The notes: generated by a model from the letters alone, not told the origin. A DNA stretch of 64,000 nucleotides from Actinomadura luteofluorescens (GCF_013409365.1 NZ_JACCBA010000001.1:3968001-4032000), one strand, 5' to 3'. Positions 33,058-41,824 are shown, counted from the first letter of the stretch. Translations and numbers: made by a program.

Positions 33058-34383
33058 TCACGCCTTGGGCGTGAGGGTCAGGTCGATGGTGTTGCCGTCA
33101 CCGGCGGTGAAGAGGTTGAGGATGCCGGTCAGCGGCCCGCACTGGTCGATCGACGACAGCGAGTACCGCCCGCTGATCTTGCCGCCGACGCCCGGGTCGA
33201 AGAACTCGCCCGCGGGCGACTGGAGCTGGACGTCGGACGGCTCGGTCGTCTGGCAGTTCTCACCGCCGCCGATCGGGATGGCGCCGAACACGTTGAACGA
33301 CGTCAGCTTGGTGATGACCTTGCTGTTGGTCGTGAGCTGGCCGTCCTTGTAGAGGCCGGTGGTCGGGCCCTGCGTGACGAGGCCGATGTCGGCGGTCACC
33401 GGCAGGAAGCCGAGGATCTGGAAGTTGCCCTTGGTCGGGGCGAGCTTCAGGTCCGCGGAGACGGCGCCCGTGTCCAGGTTCAGGTCCGCCCCGACGGAAC
33501 CGGTCAGGGGCGCCTTGCCGTTCGGCGCCTTCACGAACGTCTCACCGGACAGGGTGAAGTCGTAGTGCTCACCACCGGTGGGGGTCGGAGTCGGGGTGGG
33601 CGTGGGGGTGGGCGTCGGCGTTGGGGTGGGCGTCGGCGTGGGAGTGGGGGTCGGAGTCGGGGTAGGCGTGGGCGTCGGGGTCGGCGTGGGAGTGGGAGTC
33701 GGCGTGGGAGTGGGAGTCGGCGTGGGCGTCGGCGTCGGGGTGGGAGTGCCGCCGTCGGTGATGGTGAAGTGGGCGAACGGCTCGTCCTGCCCCGGGTCCT
33801 TGGTGCAGGTCACGTCCTTGCCGCCGGCCCACACCTCGGTGCCGTCGGCCTTCTTCGGGTTGATGTGCTGCGTCAGCCCGACGATGGTGATCTTGCCTTC
33901 GCCGGTCTGGCTGAACACCAGCTGCGGCGCGTCGCCCTCGGCGACCAGGTCCCAGGTCGCCCCGGCCTGCTGCGGGATGTCGACCTTGTTGATGACGACG
34001 TCCGTCGCGACCGGCAGGTTCGGGTCCTCGGGCACCGACACGACCGAGTCGGCGGAGGCCGTGCCCTCCAGCGTGACGGCCTTCACCGCGCGCAGGCCGT
34101 TGGTGATGGTGCCGGTGATGTGCGCCGTCGACTTGATGTGGAACGGCGGCGACAGCTCCCCGACCTTGATGCTGGACGGGAAGTCGCTGTCGATGTCGAC
34201 CGTGAGCGGCTGGTTGCCGATCAGCGGGAAGACGCAGTGGAAGTTCAGCGTCTGGTGGATCGGGTCCGCCAGGGCGGGGCCGGCGCCGACGACGCCGAGC
34301 AGGGAGAGGCCGAGGCCCCCGATGGCCGCGGTCGCGAGGCCCTTGGCCGTGCGCCGCTTGCGCGAACCGAGCTTGTCGTCCAA
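33058..34383 (-). CDS. Secreted DUF6801 protein with long Thr-Pro stalk
   Basis: 441 residues from TTG 34383 (preceded by AAAGG): signal peptide (LGLSLLGVVGAGPALA), a first DUF6801 domain (LNFHCVFPLIGNQPLTVDI), about 28 consecutive Thr-Pro dipeptides, then a second beta domain (FQILGFLPVTADIGLVTQGP, IPIGGGENCQTTEPSD) closely related to the 31793-32950 protein. The stalk is a classic substrate type for protein O-mannosylation, and a mannosyltransferase gene lies upstream in the block. An ATG at 34593 would add a non-signal-like extension and is not favoured. Confidence 0.8.
   Translation of the reverse strand: MDDKLGSRKRRTAKGLATAAIGGLGLSLLGVVGAGPALADPIHQTLNFHCVFPLIGNQPLTVDIDSDFPSSIKVGELSPPFHIKSTAHITGTITNGLRAVKAVTLEGTASADSVVSVPEDPNLPVATDVVINKVDIPQQAGATWDLVAEGDAPQLVFSQTGEGKITIVGLTQHINPKKADGTEVWAGGKDVTCTKDPGQDEPFAHFTITDGGTPTPTPTPTPTPTPTPTPTPTPTPTPTPTPTPTPTPTPTPTPTPTPTPTPTPTPTPTGGEHYDFTLSGETFVKAPNGKAPLTGSVGADLNLDTGAVSADLKLAPTKGNFQILGFLPVTADIGLVTQGPTTGLYKDGQLTTNSKVITKLTSFNVFGAIPIGGGENCQTTEPSDVQLQSPAGEFFDPGVGGKISGRYSLSSIDQCGPLTGILNLFTAGDGNTIDLTLTPKA
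33578..33750 (-). repeat. Thr-Pro coding hexanucleotide repeat
   Basis: About 28 six-base units (ACC/ACT/ACG plus CCC/CCG variants) encode the (TP)n linker. Synonymous variation shows selection for the peptide rather than very recent expansion. Confidence 0.95.
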
Positions 34384-34638
34384 CTTTCTGCCTTTCGTCC
34401 GGAACCAGATTTCCCGTACGTTTCGAGGCGGTAAATTACCGGCCGCCCTCGGGCGAGTCTCCACGGTCGACTGACAAAAAGGACGACCTTCACGCTCACC
34501 GTCCAACGGCTTTTGAAAAGTGTCGTCGAGTGCGCACATTCCAACACTTCTCCGCCCTTTGCCGGGCAGCATTCGATCGCCGGACGACAACATTTCCGAG
34601 CTTTGTCATCCGGCGCTCGAATCACGGGCGCGAAAAGA

Positions 34639-35652
34639 TCAGAGGTGTTGGTAGGTGGTGTAGTCCGAGGCGAAGTCGTTGTACTTCAGGAAGTTGGTGA
34701 AGCTCATCGTGATCGTGGCGTCGAGGCCCTCGACGTAGTGCCACCACCCGATCGGGATGAACAGCAGCTCCCCTGGAGCGAGCGTGCACTCCAGCACCTG
34801 TGCCTTGCGCATGGCGGGGAACCTGTCGTAGTCGACGTCGCTTCCGTCGACCTCCGAGTAGCAGTGCAGCGTGTTGTAGACGTGGGCGGTGTCGTGCATC
34901 GGCACCATCCTGACCTTCTTGCGGCCCATCACCTGCGCCATGAAGTTGTTGGTCAGGTCATGGTGGTAGGGCGTCTTCGTGCCGGGCGGACCGAGCCAGA
35001 AGAAACTGCGCCCCCTGACGTCGTCGCCATCGAGGTATTCGGAGATCGGGTCGATGTCGTCCCACAGGACGTCCAGCGCCTGCTGGTTTCGGGACGCGTT
35101 GTTGGCCGTCATGTAGAAGTCGTTGGTCGTCCCGGCCGCCTCGACCATGTCGACGTACTCGCGGAACGGCATGAGCCTCTTGTGCTTCGGCCCGTTGATC
35201 TCGTAGTTCTCGTCGGACTCGCGCCCGAACTGCACCTCGACCTCGTTGCCTCCGCACGTCTCGCGCAGATAGTCGAAGTCCCACTTCGTGAGCGCGGGCC
35301 ACGACTTGAGCATTCCGGTGATGATGACGGGACGGTTCTGGAAGTAGTACTCCTCGAAGAACTCGTCCCGGGAGAGCCGCTCCCGCCGGACGATCTCACC
35401 ACCGTCCGCGCGCATCCGGGCGAGCCGCCCGTAGACGGTCAGCGTCCACTCGCGCTTGCGAAGCCGGTTGGCCACGCGGGTCGCACCCAGCACGTAGGGG
35501 CTCGCCAGCGCACCGGCCACCTCGCGAGCGGCCTCTTCCTCGGTGAACCCGTTACTGCCCAGCGCCGCGCGAATCACCTCCGGCGGATTGCCGAGCAACA
35601 GGTTCTCGGCAATCCAGCGACGCCACTGGTCCTTCGGTCGCGAATCGGTCAC
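34639..35652 (-). CDS. JmjC/cupin-like Fe(II)/2-oxoglutarate hydroxylase
   Basis: 337 residues. After an N-terminal helical part (1-90) the JmjC cupin fold carries RPVIITGMLKSWPALTKW, the metal motif HxD at His230/Asp232 in TPYHHDLTN and a distal His305 in PIGWWHYVEGLD, so all three iron ligands are present. Such proteins hydroxylate amino-acid side chains in proteins or peptides; the target here is unknown. GTG 35652 has GGAGGG upstream. It lies between two DUF6801 genes on the same strand. Confidence 0.87.
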   Translation of the reverse strand: MTDSRPKDQWRRWIAENLLLGNPPEVIRAALGSNGFTEEEAAREVAGALASPYVLGATRVANRLRKREWTLTVYGRLARMRADGGEIVRRERLSRDEFFEEYYFQNRPVIITGMLKSWPALTKWDFDYLRETCGGNEVEVQFGRESDENYEINGPKHKRLMPFREYVDMVEAAGTTNDFYMTANNASRNQQALDVLWDDIDPISEYLDGDDVRGRSFFWLGPPGTKTPYHHDLTNNFMAQVMGRKKVRMVPMHDTAHVYNTLHCYSEVDGSDVDYDRFPAMRKAQVLECTLAPGELLFIPIGWWHYVEGLDATITMSFTNFLKYNDFASDYTTYQHL

Positions 35653-35735
35653 AACGTTCCCTCCGTGTCATCCAACAGGCAGTCGCGCAGCAGCCAGTCG
35701 CGCAACGGCCGCTCGTCCAACCGATGTGGTTGTCA

Positions 35736-37151
35736 TCAGTGGGTAGGGGGTGGGGTGGTGCGTGCGGGGGTGGGGACGGCTGGTGGGCAGCTGATGTCGG
35801 CGTCCGGGATGCAGGTGGCGCCCAGGCTGACGCGCAGCAGGTTCCCGGGGCCGGAGACGGTGCCGTTGAACAGCGGGCCGAGGTCCTCGCCGGCGCCGCA
35901 TCCGGTGAAGCGCGGGATGCGGAACGAGCCGTCGAGCGTCCCGCCTTCCAGCACGCTGGTCATCTGGCCTTTGAGGACGATGTCGGCGTCCGTCGCGGTG
36001 CGGCAGTTCTCGCCGACGTCCAGCGGCGTCCCGTTGACGGAGACGTCCGAGATGCGGATCGACATCCGCATGTGGGCGTTGACGGACTGGATGCCCGTCT
36101 GCATGTCGCTGACGGCCTCGAACGTCCCGTAGTCCTCGCCGGGTTTCAGGGGACGCTGCGTCATCTCCATCGTCGCGGTCGTCGGCATGAAACCGAAGGT
36201 CAGGAACGTCGACCGCGACCGAAGCGGTGAGACGAACCGCTGCCGGACGGAGGCGCCGGTGTCGGTGAGCGAGTAGACGAGGTTGGTGAGGGCGGGGCGG
36301 CCGAACTCCGGGTCGTTGAGGATCGCGGCGCCCTTGAGCTTGGTGACATTGGAGAACCCGGACAGGTAGACGCAGCCGGAGTACCAGTCGTCGTTGGGCC
36401 CGGTGAACTTCCCGCACTCGGCCGGGGTCCCGCCGGGCGCCTCGGCGGCGGTCCGGTTCCCTGTCTTCGGCGGCGCGGCGTTCGGCGGTGCGGTCTTCGG
36501 CGGTGCGGTCTTCGGCGGTGCGGGCGTCGCCGGAGCCGTCCCGGCGGGCACGGGCACCGTGGCGAGGACGTGCTCCCCGGAAGGCTCGCACCCGAAGGTG
36601 ATCGGCGCTTTCGCGTCCTTGGGGACCCCGCCGTGGACGTCGCGCGGGCTCAACTCCAACGCCAGTTTCCCTGCGGTGAACGTGAGGTCTCCGGTCCCGG
36701 CGGGCGTGACCGGCGGGACGTCCCCGGACGCGGCCAGCACCAGGTCGGCGCCGTCCGCGATCGGGGTGGCGGGCGTCGTGAGCCCCGGCCAAGCCGCGGC
36801 GGCGGCCATCCCGTTCTGCCGCACGGAAACGCCGAGCTCCGCGGCGCCGACGACGGCGGCACCACCGAGCGCGCCCACCTCGGGCACCGCGGCCTTCGGG
36901 ATCGTCATGGTCGCCGTGACGCGCCCCGGCCGCACCGGGCGCCCGGCCGTCCCCGTCGCGGGGAACGTCCCCCGGACTCGGACGCCGACCTCCTGCGACG
37001 TCCCGGATGGCAGGCGGCACGCGTAGGTCAGGACGGCGTCGGCCTCCTGCGCCCGTGCCTGCGCCGCGCCGCCCGGCAGCGACCCGGTCACAAGCGCGCC
37101 CAGCCCGGCGGCCGTCACGGCGCCGAGCCTCCAACGGGCCGGGGTCCTCAT
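35736..37151 (-). CDS. Secreted DUF6801-like protein with Pro-Lys-Thr-Ala linker
   Basis: 471 residues: signal peptide (LGAVTAAGLGALVTGSLPGGAAQARA), N-terminal DUF6801-like domain (LTYACRLPSGTSQEVGVRV), a linker with four 15-base repeats (PPKTA, PPKTA, PPNAA, PPKTG) and a C-terminal beta domain with paired cysteines (CGKFTGPNDDWYSGC; GATCIPDADISCPP). ATG 37151 has GAGAGGTGATC upstream. It is probably a surface or secreted protein, and the Thr/Pro linker is another possible O-mannosylation site. Confidence 0.72.
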   Translation of the reverse strand: MRTPARWRLGAVTAAGLGALVTGSLPGGAAQARAQEADAVLTYACRLPSGTSQEVGVRVRGTFPATGTAGRPVRPGRVTATMTIPKAAVPEVGALGGAAVVGAAELGVSVRQNGMAAAAAWPGLTTPATPIADGADLVLAASGDVPPVTPAGTGDLTFTAGKLALELSPRDVHGGVPKDAKAPITFGCEPSGEHVLATVPVPAGTAPATPAPPKTAPPKTAPPNAAPPKTGNRTAAEAPGGTPAECGKFTGPNDDWYSGCVYLSGFSNVTKLKGAAILNDPEFGRPALTNLVYSLTDTGASVRQRFVSPLRSRSTFLTFGFMPTTATMEMTQRPLKPGEDYGTFEAVSDMQTGIQSVNAHMRMSIRISDVSVNGTPLDVGENCRTATDADIVLKGQMTSVLEGGTLDGSFRIPRFTGCGAGEDLGPLFNGTVSGPGNLLRVSLGATCIPDADISCPPAVPTPARTTPPPTH

Positions 37152-37250
37152 CGTCGATCACCTCTCTGAACTGCTGCGCAACCTGAGTCGCTGCGGAACC
37201 TGAGTCGCTGCGGGCCCTGGGCTGCTGCGGATGTGCGGGCCGGCGAGAGG

Positions 37251-38849
37251 TCACGTCCAACCGGGGAGCCACAGGCGCGCCTGCCAGCCGGCCTCCGGGA
37301 CGGGCTGACCCGTGAGGATCGGCAGGAGGTAGGCCAGGTTCACCGCGACGAGCGCGAGGTAGGCGGCGCCGGTGGCGCCGAGCAGCAGGCGCGGCACCGG
37401 CCGGTCCCGGTAGGGGGCGGAGACGCCGTCGAAGAGCAGGACGATCGCGAGGATCGCGAAGGGCAGCATCGGCAGCGCGTAGGTGGAGTACATCGTCCGG
37501 CCGGCGAGCGCGGCGGGGAACCAGGGCAGCCAACTCGCGAGGTAGCCGCCCACGACCGCCGCGGCCCTCCAGTCGCGCGCCGCGAACGCGCAGACCACCA
37601 TGCCGAGCAGCGCGACGACGGAGAACCACCAGATGGCGGGCGTCCCCAGGTGGGAGATCTCGCTGACGCACTTCGCGGCGCCGCAGCCGTCCCGTCCCTG
37701 CGGCACGGAGGTGCGCCACATGACGGCCGGATGCCCGAGGACGGGCCACTGCCAGGGCCACGACTGGGCAGGGTTCGCCTGCGTCACGCCGCTGTGGAAG
37801 TCCAGAGTCATCGCGTGGTAGTGCCACAGCGACCGGAGCGGATCCAGGAACGACGGCCACAGGCCGCTCGGATGCGCCTCGGCCCACCGCCGCTGAAACC
37901 CCGGGACGTTCTGCCCGAAGAGTGCCTTCTGCAGGGGCGTCCCAGAGGCGAACCAGCCCCACCAACTGGCCAGATAGACGACCCCGGCGACGACCCACAC
38001 CTGAATCACCGACGGCAGGAGGTCGAGCTTGAACACGCCCCGCCACGGCCGGACGGCCCCGGCGTCCTTGCGCGCGTTCCCGTCCCAGATCAGCGCCAGC
38101 ACCCAGAAGAACACGAGCACGTAGACGCCGGACCATTTCGTGGCGCAGGCAAGGCCGAAGCAGACCCCAGCGGCAAGACGCCACCCATGCCAGACGAACG
38201 GCCCGCCAAGCCGCCCGGAATCAGGACGCGCGGAGAGGGCGTCCCGCGTCCTGTCCCGGTCGGCGACGAGGCAGCCGAACCCGGCCAGCACCCACACGAG
38301 CAGGAAGATGTCGAGCATGGACGCGCGGCTGGACACCAGCCACGAGCCGTCCAGCGCGAGCAGCAGCCCGGCCGCGCACCCGAGGACGGTCGAACCGGTC
38401 AGCCGCCGGGCGATGCGGGCCAGCAGCAGGACCGCCAGCACCCCCGCCGCACCAGCCGCGCACCGGAATCCGAACGGGCCGGAGCCGAAGACCGCCATTC
38501 CGGCGGCGATGAGCCACTTCCCGAGCGGCGGATGCGCGGCCCATTCGCCACCGCCCGCGAGCCCCGCCACCGGGTGTCCGGCGATGAAATACAAGTTGGC
38601 GGGCTCGCCGTTCGTTCCGACGCGCCAGTTGTGCTCGACCCCGTAGTGCAGGAACGCCCAGGCGTCCTTGGCGTAGTACGTCTCGTCCCAGACGAGCGCG
38701 TGCGGGGTGCCGAGCCGATGGAAGACCAGGAACCCGGCGAACGCCGCGACGAGCACCGGCCCGCCCCGGCCCCACAGGGACGCGCGCCGACCGGCCGGCG
38801 CGTCGATCGCGGACGCCGGTTCTTCCACCGCTGCGGAGGCGGTCACCAT
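37251..38849 (-). CDS. pmt: Protein O-mannosyltransferase (PMT/GT39 family)
   Basis: 532 residues. The first outer loop carries the catalytic acidic motif DETYYAKDAW, followed by AAHPPLGKWLIAAG and about ten or more transmembrane helices, with the family-typical WWGWF and AMTLDFH stretches. It transfers mannose from polyprenyl-phosphate mannose to Thr/Ser of secreted proteins on the outer face of the membrane. The Thr-Pro rich DUF6801 proteins encoded downstream are natural candidate substrates. ATG 38849 is very close to AGGGGGAG; GTG 38846 is an alternative. Confidence 0.9.
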   Translation of the reverse strand: MVTASAAVEEPASAIDAPAGRRASLWGRGGPVLVAAFAGFLVFHRLGTPHALVWDETYYAKDAWAFLHYGVEHNWRVGTNGEPANLYFIAGHPVAGLAGGGEWAAHPPLGKWLIAAGMAVFGSGPFGFRCAAGAAGVLAVLLLARIARRLTGSTVLGCAAGLLLALDGSWLVSSRASMLDIFLLVWVLAGFGCLVADRDRTRDALSARPDSGRLGGPFVWHGWRLAAGVCFGLACATKWSGVYVLVFFWVLALIWDGNARKDAGAVRPWRGVFKLDLLPSVIQVWVVAGVVYLASWWGWFASGTPLQKALFGQNVPGFQRRWAEAHPSGLWPSFLDPLRSLWHYHAMTLDFHSGVTQANPAQSWPWQWPVLGHPAVMWRTSVPQGRDGCGAAKCVSEISHLGTPAIWWFSVVALLGMVVCAFAARDWRAAAVVGGYLASWLPWFPAALAGRTMYSTYALPMLPFAILAIVLLFDGVSAPYRDRPVPRLLLGATGAAYLALVAVNLAYLLPILTGQPVPEAGWQARLWLPGWT

Positions 38850-39214
38850 ACTCCCCCTTCGCTACGGCGTGGACGGGGAGAAGAACCGTAATGAGCGACG
38901 AACCGCCGGATGAACCAAGTCCGCGACGAAGAAAGGGGCCCGATTACTCAACCCTGTGAGTTTTCTTACGCCCTTCCCCGGGAACCCGAATGCCGTTATA
39001 GAACCAAACGATAAAGTTCCCGAACACCCCTGTCCCGCAACGCGCGTTTTCCGCACCACGAAAACAAGCGAACCCCCAAAGCCCAGAAGCAGCACCAGCA
39101 GACACCCTGCCGCCCAGCAGCAGCCCCAAGCGAACGTCCCGCAGCCCGGCGGCAGCCATGCGGGCGTCCGCAGTCAAGCAGCAGGCAGCAGCGGGCTCGG
39201 CGGCATGGGGCCTC
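38850..39214. other. Intergenic region upstream of pmt
   Basis: No convincing gene. It is less GC-rich than its surroundings and contains a 6-bp GTTTTC/GAAAAC hairpin (39046-39051 with 39060-39065). It probably holds the promoter of the minus-strand block that starts with pmt. A small minus-strand open frame (38862-39095) has no ribosome-binding site or normal codon pattern. Confidence 0.5.
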
Positions 39215-40153
39215 TCAGTCCGCCGTCCAGGGGCGGAGTTTGTCGGGGTTGCGCACTACCCAGATGCGTTGGATCCGGTCGCCCTCGATCTGGAAGGCGA
39301 AGACCGTCACGATGGCGCCGTTCTGCTGGGCGACGAGTCCGGGCTGGCCGTTGACCGTCCGCTCGTGGAACGTCATGTCGTCGGGCCTGTGCCGGGCGAG
39401 TTCGATCCAGGCGCGCGCGATCTGCTCGCCGCCCTCGATGGGCTCAAGGAAGGTGATGGCGAGGCCGCCGCCGTCAGCGGTCGCCTTGGCGTCGGGGTCG
39501 AGCAGGCGGACGAGGGCATCGATGTCCTTCGCCTCCCACGCCTGCATGAACGCCCTGACGACGCCGGCGCGCTGGGCGGTCGGTGTCGCGGAAGGCCGCG
39601 CGACGCGGATGCGGCGGCGGGCCGAGGAGGCCAGTTGCCGGCACGCCGCCGGGCTGCGGCCGACGATCTCGGCCACTTCGGCGAAGGGGTGGCGGAAGAC
39701 GTCGTGCAGGATGAAGGCGACGCGCTCGGCGGGGGTCATCGATTCGAGCACGACCAGGAAGGCCAGGCTGAGCGACTCGTCCAGGGTGACCCGGTCGGCG
39801 GGGTCGGCGGGCGCACCGTCCGGCCGCCCGCTGATCCATCCCGTGCGTTCGGGCAGCGGCTCGGGGATCCAGTCGCCGACGTAGGTCTCTCGCCGGGCCC
39901 GTGCCGAGCCGAGCAGGTTGAGGCAGATGCGGCTGGCGACCGTCGTCAGCCAGGCGCCGGGGGACTCGATGGCGTCCTGCTGCTGCCGGGACATGGCGTA
40001 CCAGCGGGTATAGGTCTCCTGCACGGCGTCCTCGGCCTCGGCCAGCGAGCCCAGGAGCCGGTAGGCGAGGCCGATCAGACGCCGCCGCTCGCTCATGATC
40101 GCGTCCAGGCCCGGGTCGGTCCGGCCGCGTCCCTGCCCGGATCGGGTGGTCAT
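39215..40153 (-). CDS. sigJ: SigJ-like ECF41 RNA polymerase sigma factor
   Basis: 312 residues: sigma region 2 (LIGLAYRLLGSLAEAEDAVQETYTRWY), region 4 (MTPAERVAFILHDVFRHPFAEVAEIVGRSPAACRQLASSARRRI) and a C-terminal SnoaL-like domain. The ECF41 hallmarks are visible: WIPEPLPE in the linker, ADGGG in the SnoaL domain and RNPDKL near the end. In this group the C-terminal domain modulates the sigma activity, replacing an anti-sigma factor. ATG 40153 is chosen; ATG 40096 also fits. It is divergent from a LUD gene. Confidence 0.9.
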   Translation of the reverse strand: MTTRSGQGRGRTDPGLDAIMSERRRLIGLAYRLLGSLAEAEDAVQETYTRWYAMSRQQQDAIESPGAWLTTVASRICLNLLGSARARRETYVGDWIPEPLPERTGWISGRPDGAPADPADRVTLDESLSLAFLVVLESMTPAERVAFILHDVFRHPFAEVAEIVGRSPAACRQLASSARRRIRVARPSATPTAQRAGVVRAFMQAWEAKDIDALVRLLDPDAKATADGGGLAITFLEPIEGGEQIARAWIELARHRPDDMTFHERTVNGQPGLVAQQNGAIVTVFAFQIEGDRIQRIWVVRNPDKLRPWTAD

Positions 40154-40214
40154 GGTGCCGACAACTCCCCCTTGGTCGCTTCCGCCCTCACCAGGTCGAC
40201 AAGGCAGCACCCCG

Positions 40215-40244
40215 GAATGTCAGGCCGGCCGGCGCCTCACATTC
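40215..40244. promoter_or_regulatory. 30-bp inverted repeat between sigJ and LUD gene
   Basis: GAATGTCAGGC and GCCTCACATTC form arms of one palindrome (10 of the outer 11 pairs match) centred at 40229.5, between the divergent starts at 40153 and 40311. It is a candidate operator. The usual ECF41 promoter pattern was not clearly seen. Confidence 0.5.
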
Positions 40245-40310
40245 TGGTCGCCCGTGTTGTCGACCCCTGCGACGGACCCACCCTCCAGCGAACAGGAGCC
40301 CAGCGACATC

Positions 40311-40940
40311 ATGACCACCTCTGTGCCGTCGACACCCTTCACCGAACCGGCGTCCGCGCAGCGCCTTGAGCGGGCGGCCGCCGCGCTGGCCGCGCACGGT
40401 TTCACCGTCGAGATCCTCGATGACGCCGCCGCCGCGCGCACCCGTGTCAGGGAGCTGATCCCCGAGGGCGCCAGCGTGTTCACCGGGGCCAGCGAGACGC
40501 TCCGCCTGTCCGGTCTCGACGAGGACATCAACGACAGCGGACGGTACGCGGCCGTCAAGCCGCGCGTCCTGACCATGGACCGCGCCACCCGGTCGGACGA
40601 GATCCGGCGGCTGTGCGCCAGCCCCGATGTCGTCGTGGGCAGCGTCCACGCGGTCACCGAGACCGGTTCCCTCGTGATCGCCTCGGGCAGCGGAAGCCAG
40701 TTGCCCGGCTACTCCGGCGGCGCCGCCCGCGCGATCTGGATCGCCGGGGCGCAGAAGGTGGTCCCCGACCTGACCGCCGCCCTGCGCCGCGTCGAAGACC
40801 ACTGCCTGCCGCTGGAGAACGCCCGCGCCCTGAAGGCCTATGGGACGCCCAGCGCCGTCAACCGCCTTCTCATCCTCAACGCGGAATTCCAGCCTGGACG
40901 CGGCACCGTCCTCCTCCTCCGCGAAACCATCGGATTCTGA
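40311..40940 (+). CDS. LUD domain protein (LutC/YkgG-like)
   Basis: 209 residues with the LUD (lactate utilisation) fold: GASVFTGASETLRLSGLDEDIN, VVVGSVHAVTETGSLVIASGSGSQLPGYSGGA and IWIAGAQKVVPDLTAALRRV. LutC-type proteins serve in L-lactate oxidation with LutA/LutB, but those are not encoded here. Stand-alone LUD proteins occur in redox-stress contexts. It is divergent from an ECF41 sigma gene, which usually controls its divergent neighbour. Confidence 0.85.
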   Translation: MTTSVPSTPFTEPASAQRLERAAAALAAHGFTVEILDDAAAARTRVRELIPEGASVFTGASETLRLSGLDEDINDSGRYAAVKPRVLTMDRATRSDEIRRLCASPDVVVGSVHAVTETGSLVIASGSGSQLPGYSGGAARAIWIAGAQKVVPDLTAALRRVEDHCLPLENARALKAYGTPSAVNRLLILNAEFQPGRGTVLLLRETIGF

Positions 40941-41045
40941 ACCCGGGTCGTCCAGCGCGAACAGTGCCTCGGGCCGCGCACCGGCGCCGAACCAGCCGAA
41001 GCCGAAGTCCTCCACCCGGGCGGCGATCAGCCACTCCCCGGGCAC
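40941..41045 (-). pseudogene. Short 5' fragment of an unidentified gene
   Basis: On the minus strand, GTG 41045 opens about 34 codons (PGEWLIAARVEDFGFGW, then FGAGARPEALFALDD) with strong G/C third-position bias. The frame then runs into the antisense of the LUD gene, whose stop is at 40938-40940. It looks like a truncated remnant with its 3' part lost. The family was not recognised. Confidence 0.35.
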
Positions 41046-41158
41046 CGAGTGCGCGGCCCCACATCCACCACTCGCGCGTGCTCTTCCTCGTCGACGCTCA
41101 GGCCACCTCGCTGCCGTCCGCCGTCTCGTTTGCGCGTGCGCCCCTTAGCCTGCCTGTC

Positions 41159-41800
41159 ATGGGCATCGACCCCACCGAAGTGGTGCGTTCCGGCTACAAC
41201 GCTTTGTCCCGCCTCTACAGAGGGGACGACGACACGAGCGGCCAGTACGACGGCTGGCTGGACGACCTGCTGGCGTGTCTGCCCGAACGCGGGCAGGTCC
41301 TGGACGTCGGATGCGGTTGCGGTGTCCCGGTCGCGCGGCGCCTGAGCGACGCCGGGCACCAGGTGACCGGCGTGGACGTCAGCGACGTCCAGATAGAGCG
41401 CGCCAGAGCGCTGGTCCCCGGTGCCGACTTCATCCGGGCTGACGCCACGGCGCTGGACCTTCCGGACACGTCCTTTGACGCCGTCGTCTGCCTCTACGCG
41501 CTGATCCACATGCCGCTCGACCGGCAGCCGCGCCTCCTGGAGAACATCGCCCGCTGGCTCCGTCCCGGCGGTCGGCTCCTGGCGACCACCGGCCAGGACG
41601 CCTGGACCGGCAGCTCCGACGACTGGCTAGGCGGCACCGCCACGATGTGGTGGAGCCAGACCGACGCCGCCACCTACCGGGCCTGGCTCCAGCGGAACGG
41701 CCTGGAGGTTACCGAACAGCAATTCGTCCCGGACGGCGGCAGTGGCCACGCGCTGTTCTGGGCGCGAAAGCGTTCAGGGCCGCCAGACCTTTCGGTCTGA
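41159..41800 (+). CDS. Class I SAM-dependent methyltransferase
   Basis: 213 residues with motif I VLDVGCGCGVPVARRL, the acidic post-I VTGVDVSDVQIERA, ADATALDLPDTSFDAVVCLYALIHMP (motif IV) and LRPGGRLLATTG (motif VI). It is a methyltransferase of the UbiE/Mycolic-acid-like fold with an unknown small-molecule substrate. Its stop lies inside a strong terminator hairpin shared with the convergent ABC operon. Confidence 0.88.
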   Translation: MGIDPTEVVRSGYNALSRLYRGDDDTSGQYDGWLDDLLACLPERGQVLDVGCGCGVPVARRLSDAGHQVTGVDVSDVQIERARALVPGADFIRADATALDLPDTSFDAVVCLYALIHMPLDRQPRLLENIARWLRPGGRLLATTGQDAWTGSSDDWLGGTATMWWSQTDAATYRAWLQRNGLEVTEQQFVPDGGSGHALFWARKRSGPPDLSV

Positions 41801-41807
41801 CGGCCCT
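41776..41807. terminator. Bidirectional terminator hairpin
   Basis: A 14-bp stem with one mismatch (41776-41789 with 41794-41807) and a TTTC loop lie between the convergent methyltransferase and ABC permease genes. Confidence 0.75.
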
Positions 41808-41824
41808 GGTCGGCCGGTTCACGG

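Noticed and set aside
33578..33750. Thr-Pro hexanucleotide array considered as CRISPR
   Set aside because: Continuous in-frame coding repeat without spacers, inside a secreted protein gene.
33578..34474. Plus-strand open frame beginning with a long Gly-Val repeat
   Set aside because: Mirror translation of the Thr-Pro stalk; no ribosome-binding site and antisense to a clear secreted protein.
38862..39177. Small minus-strand frames upstream of pmt
   Set aside because: No ribosome-binding site, atypical codon use and no similarity; more likely a promoter region.
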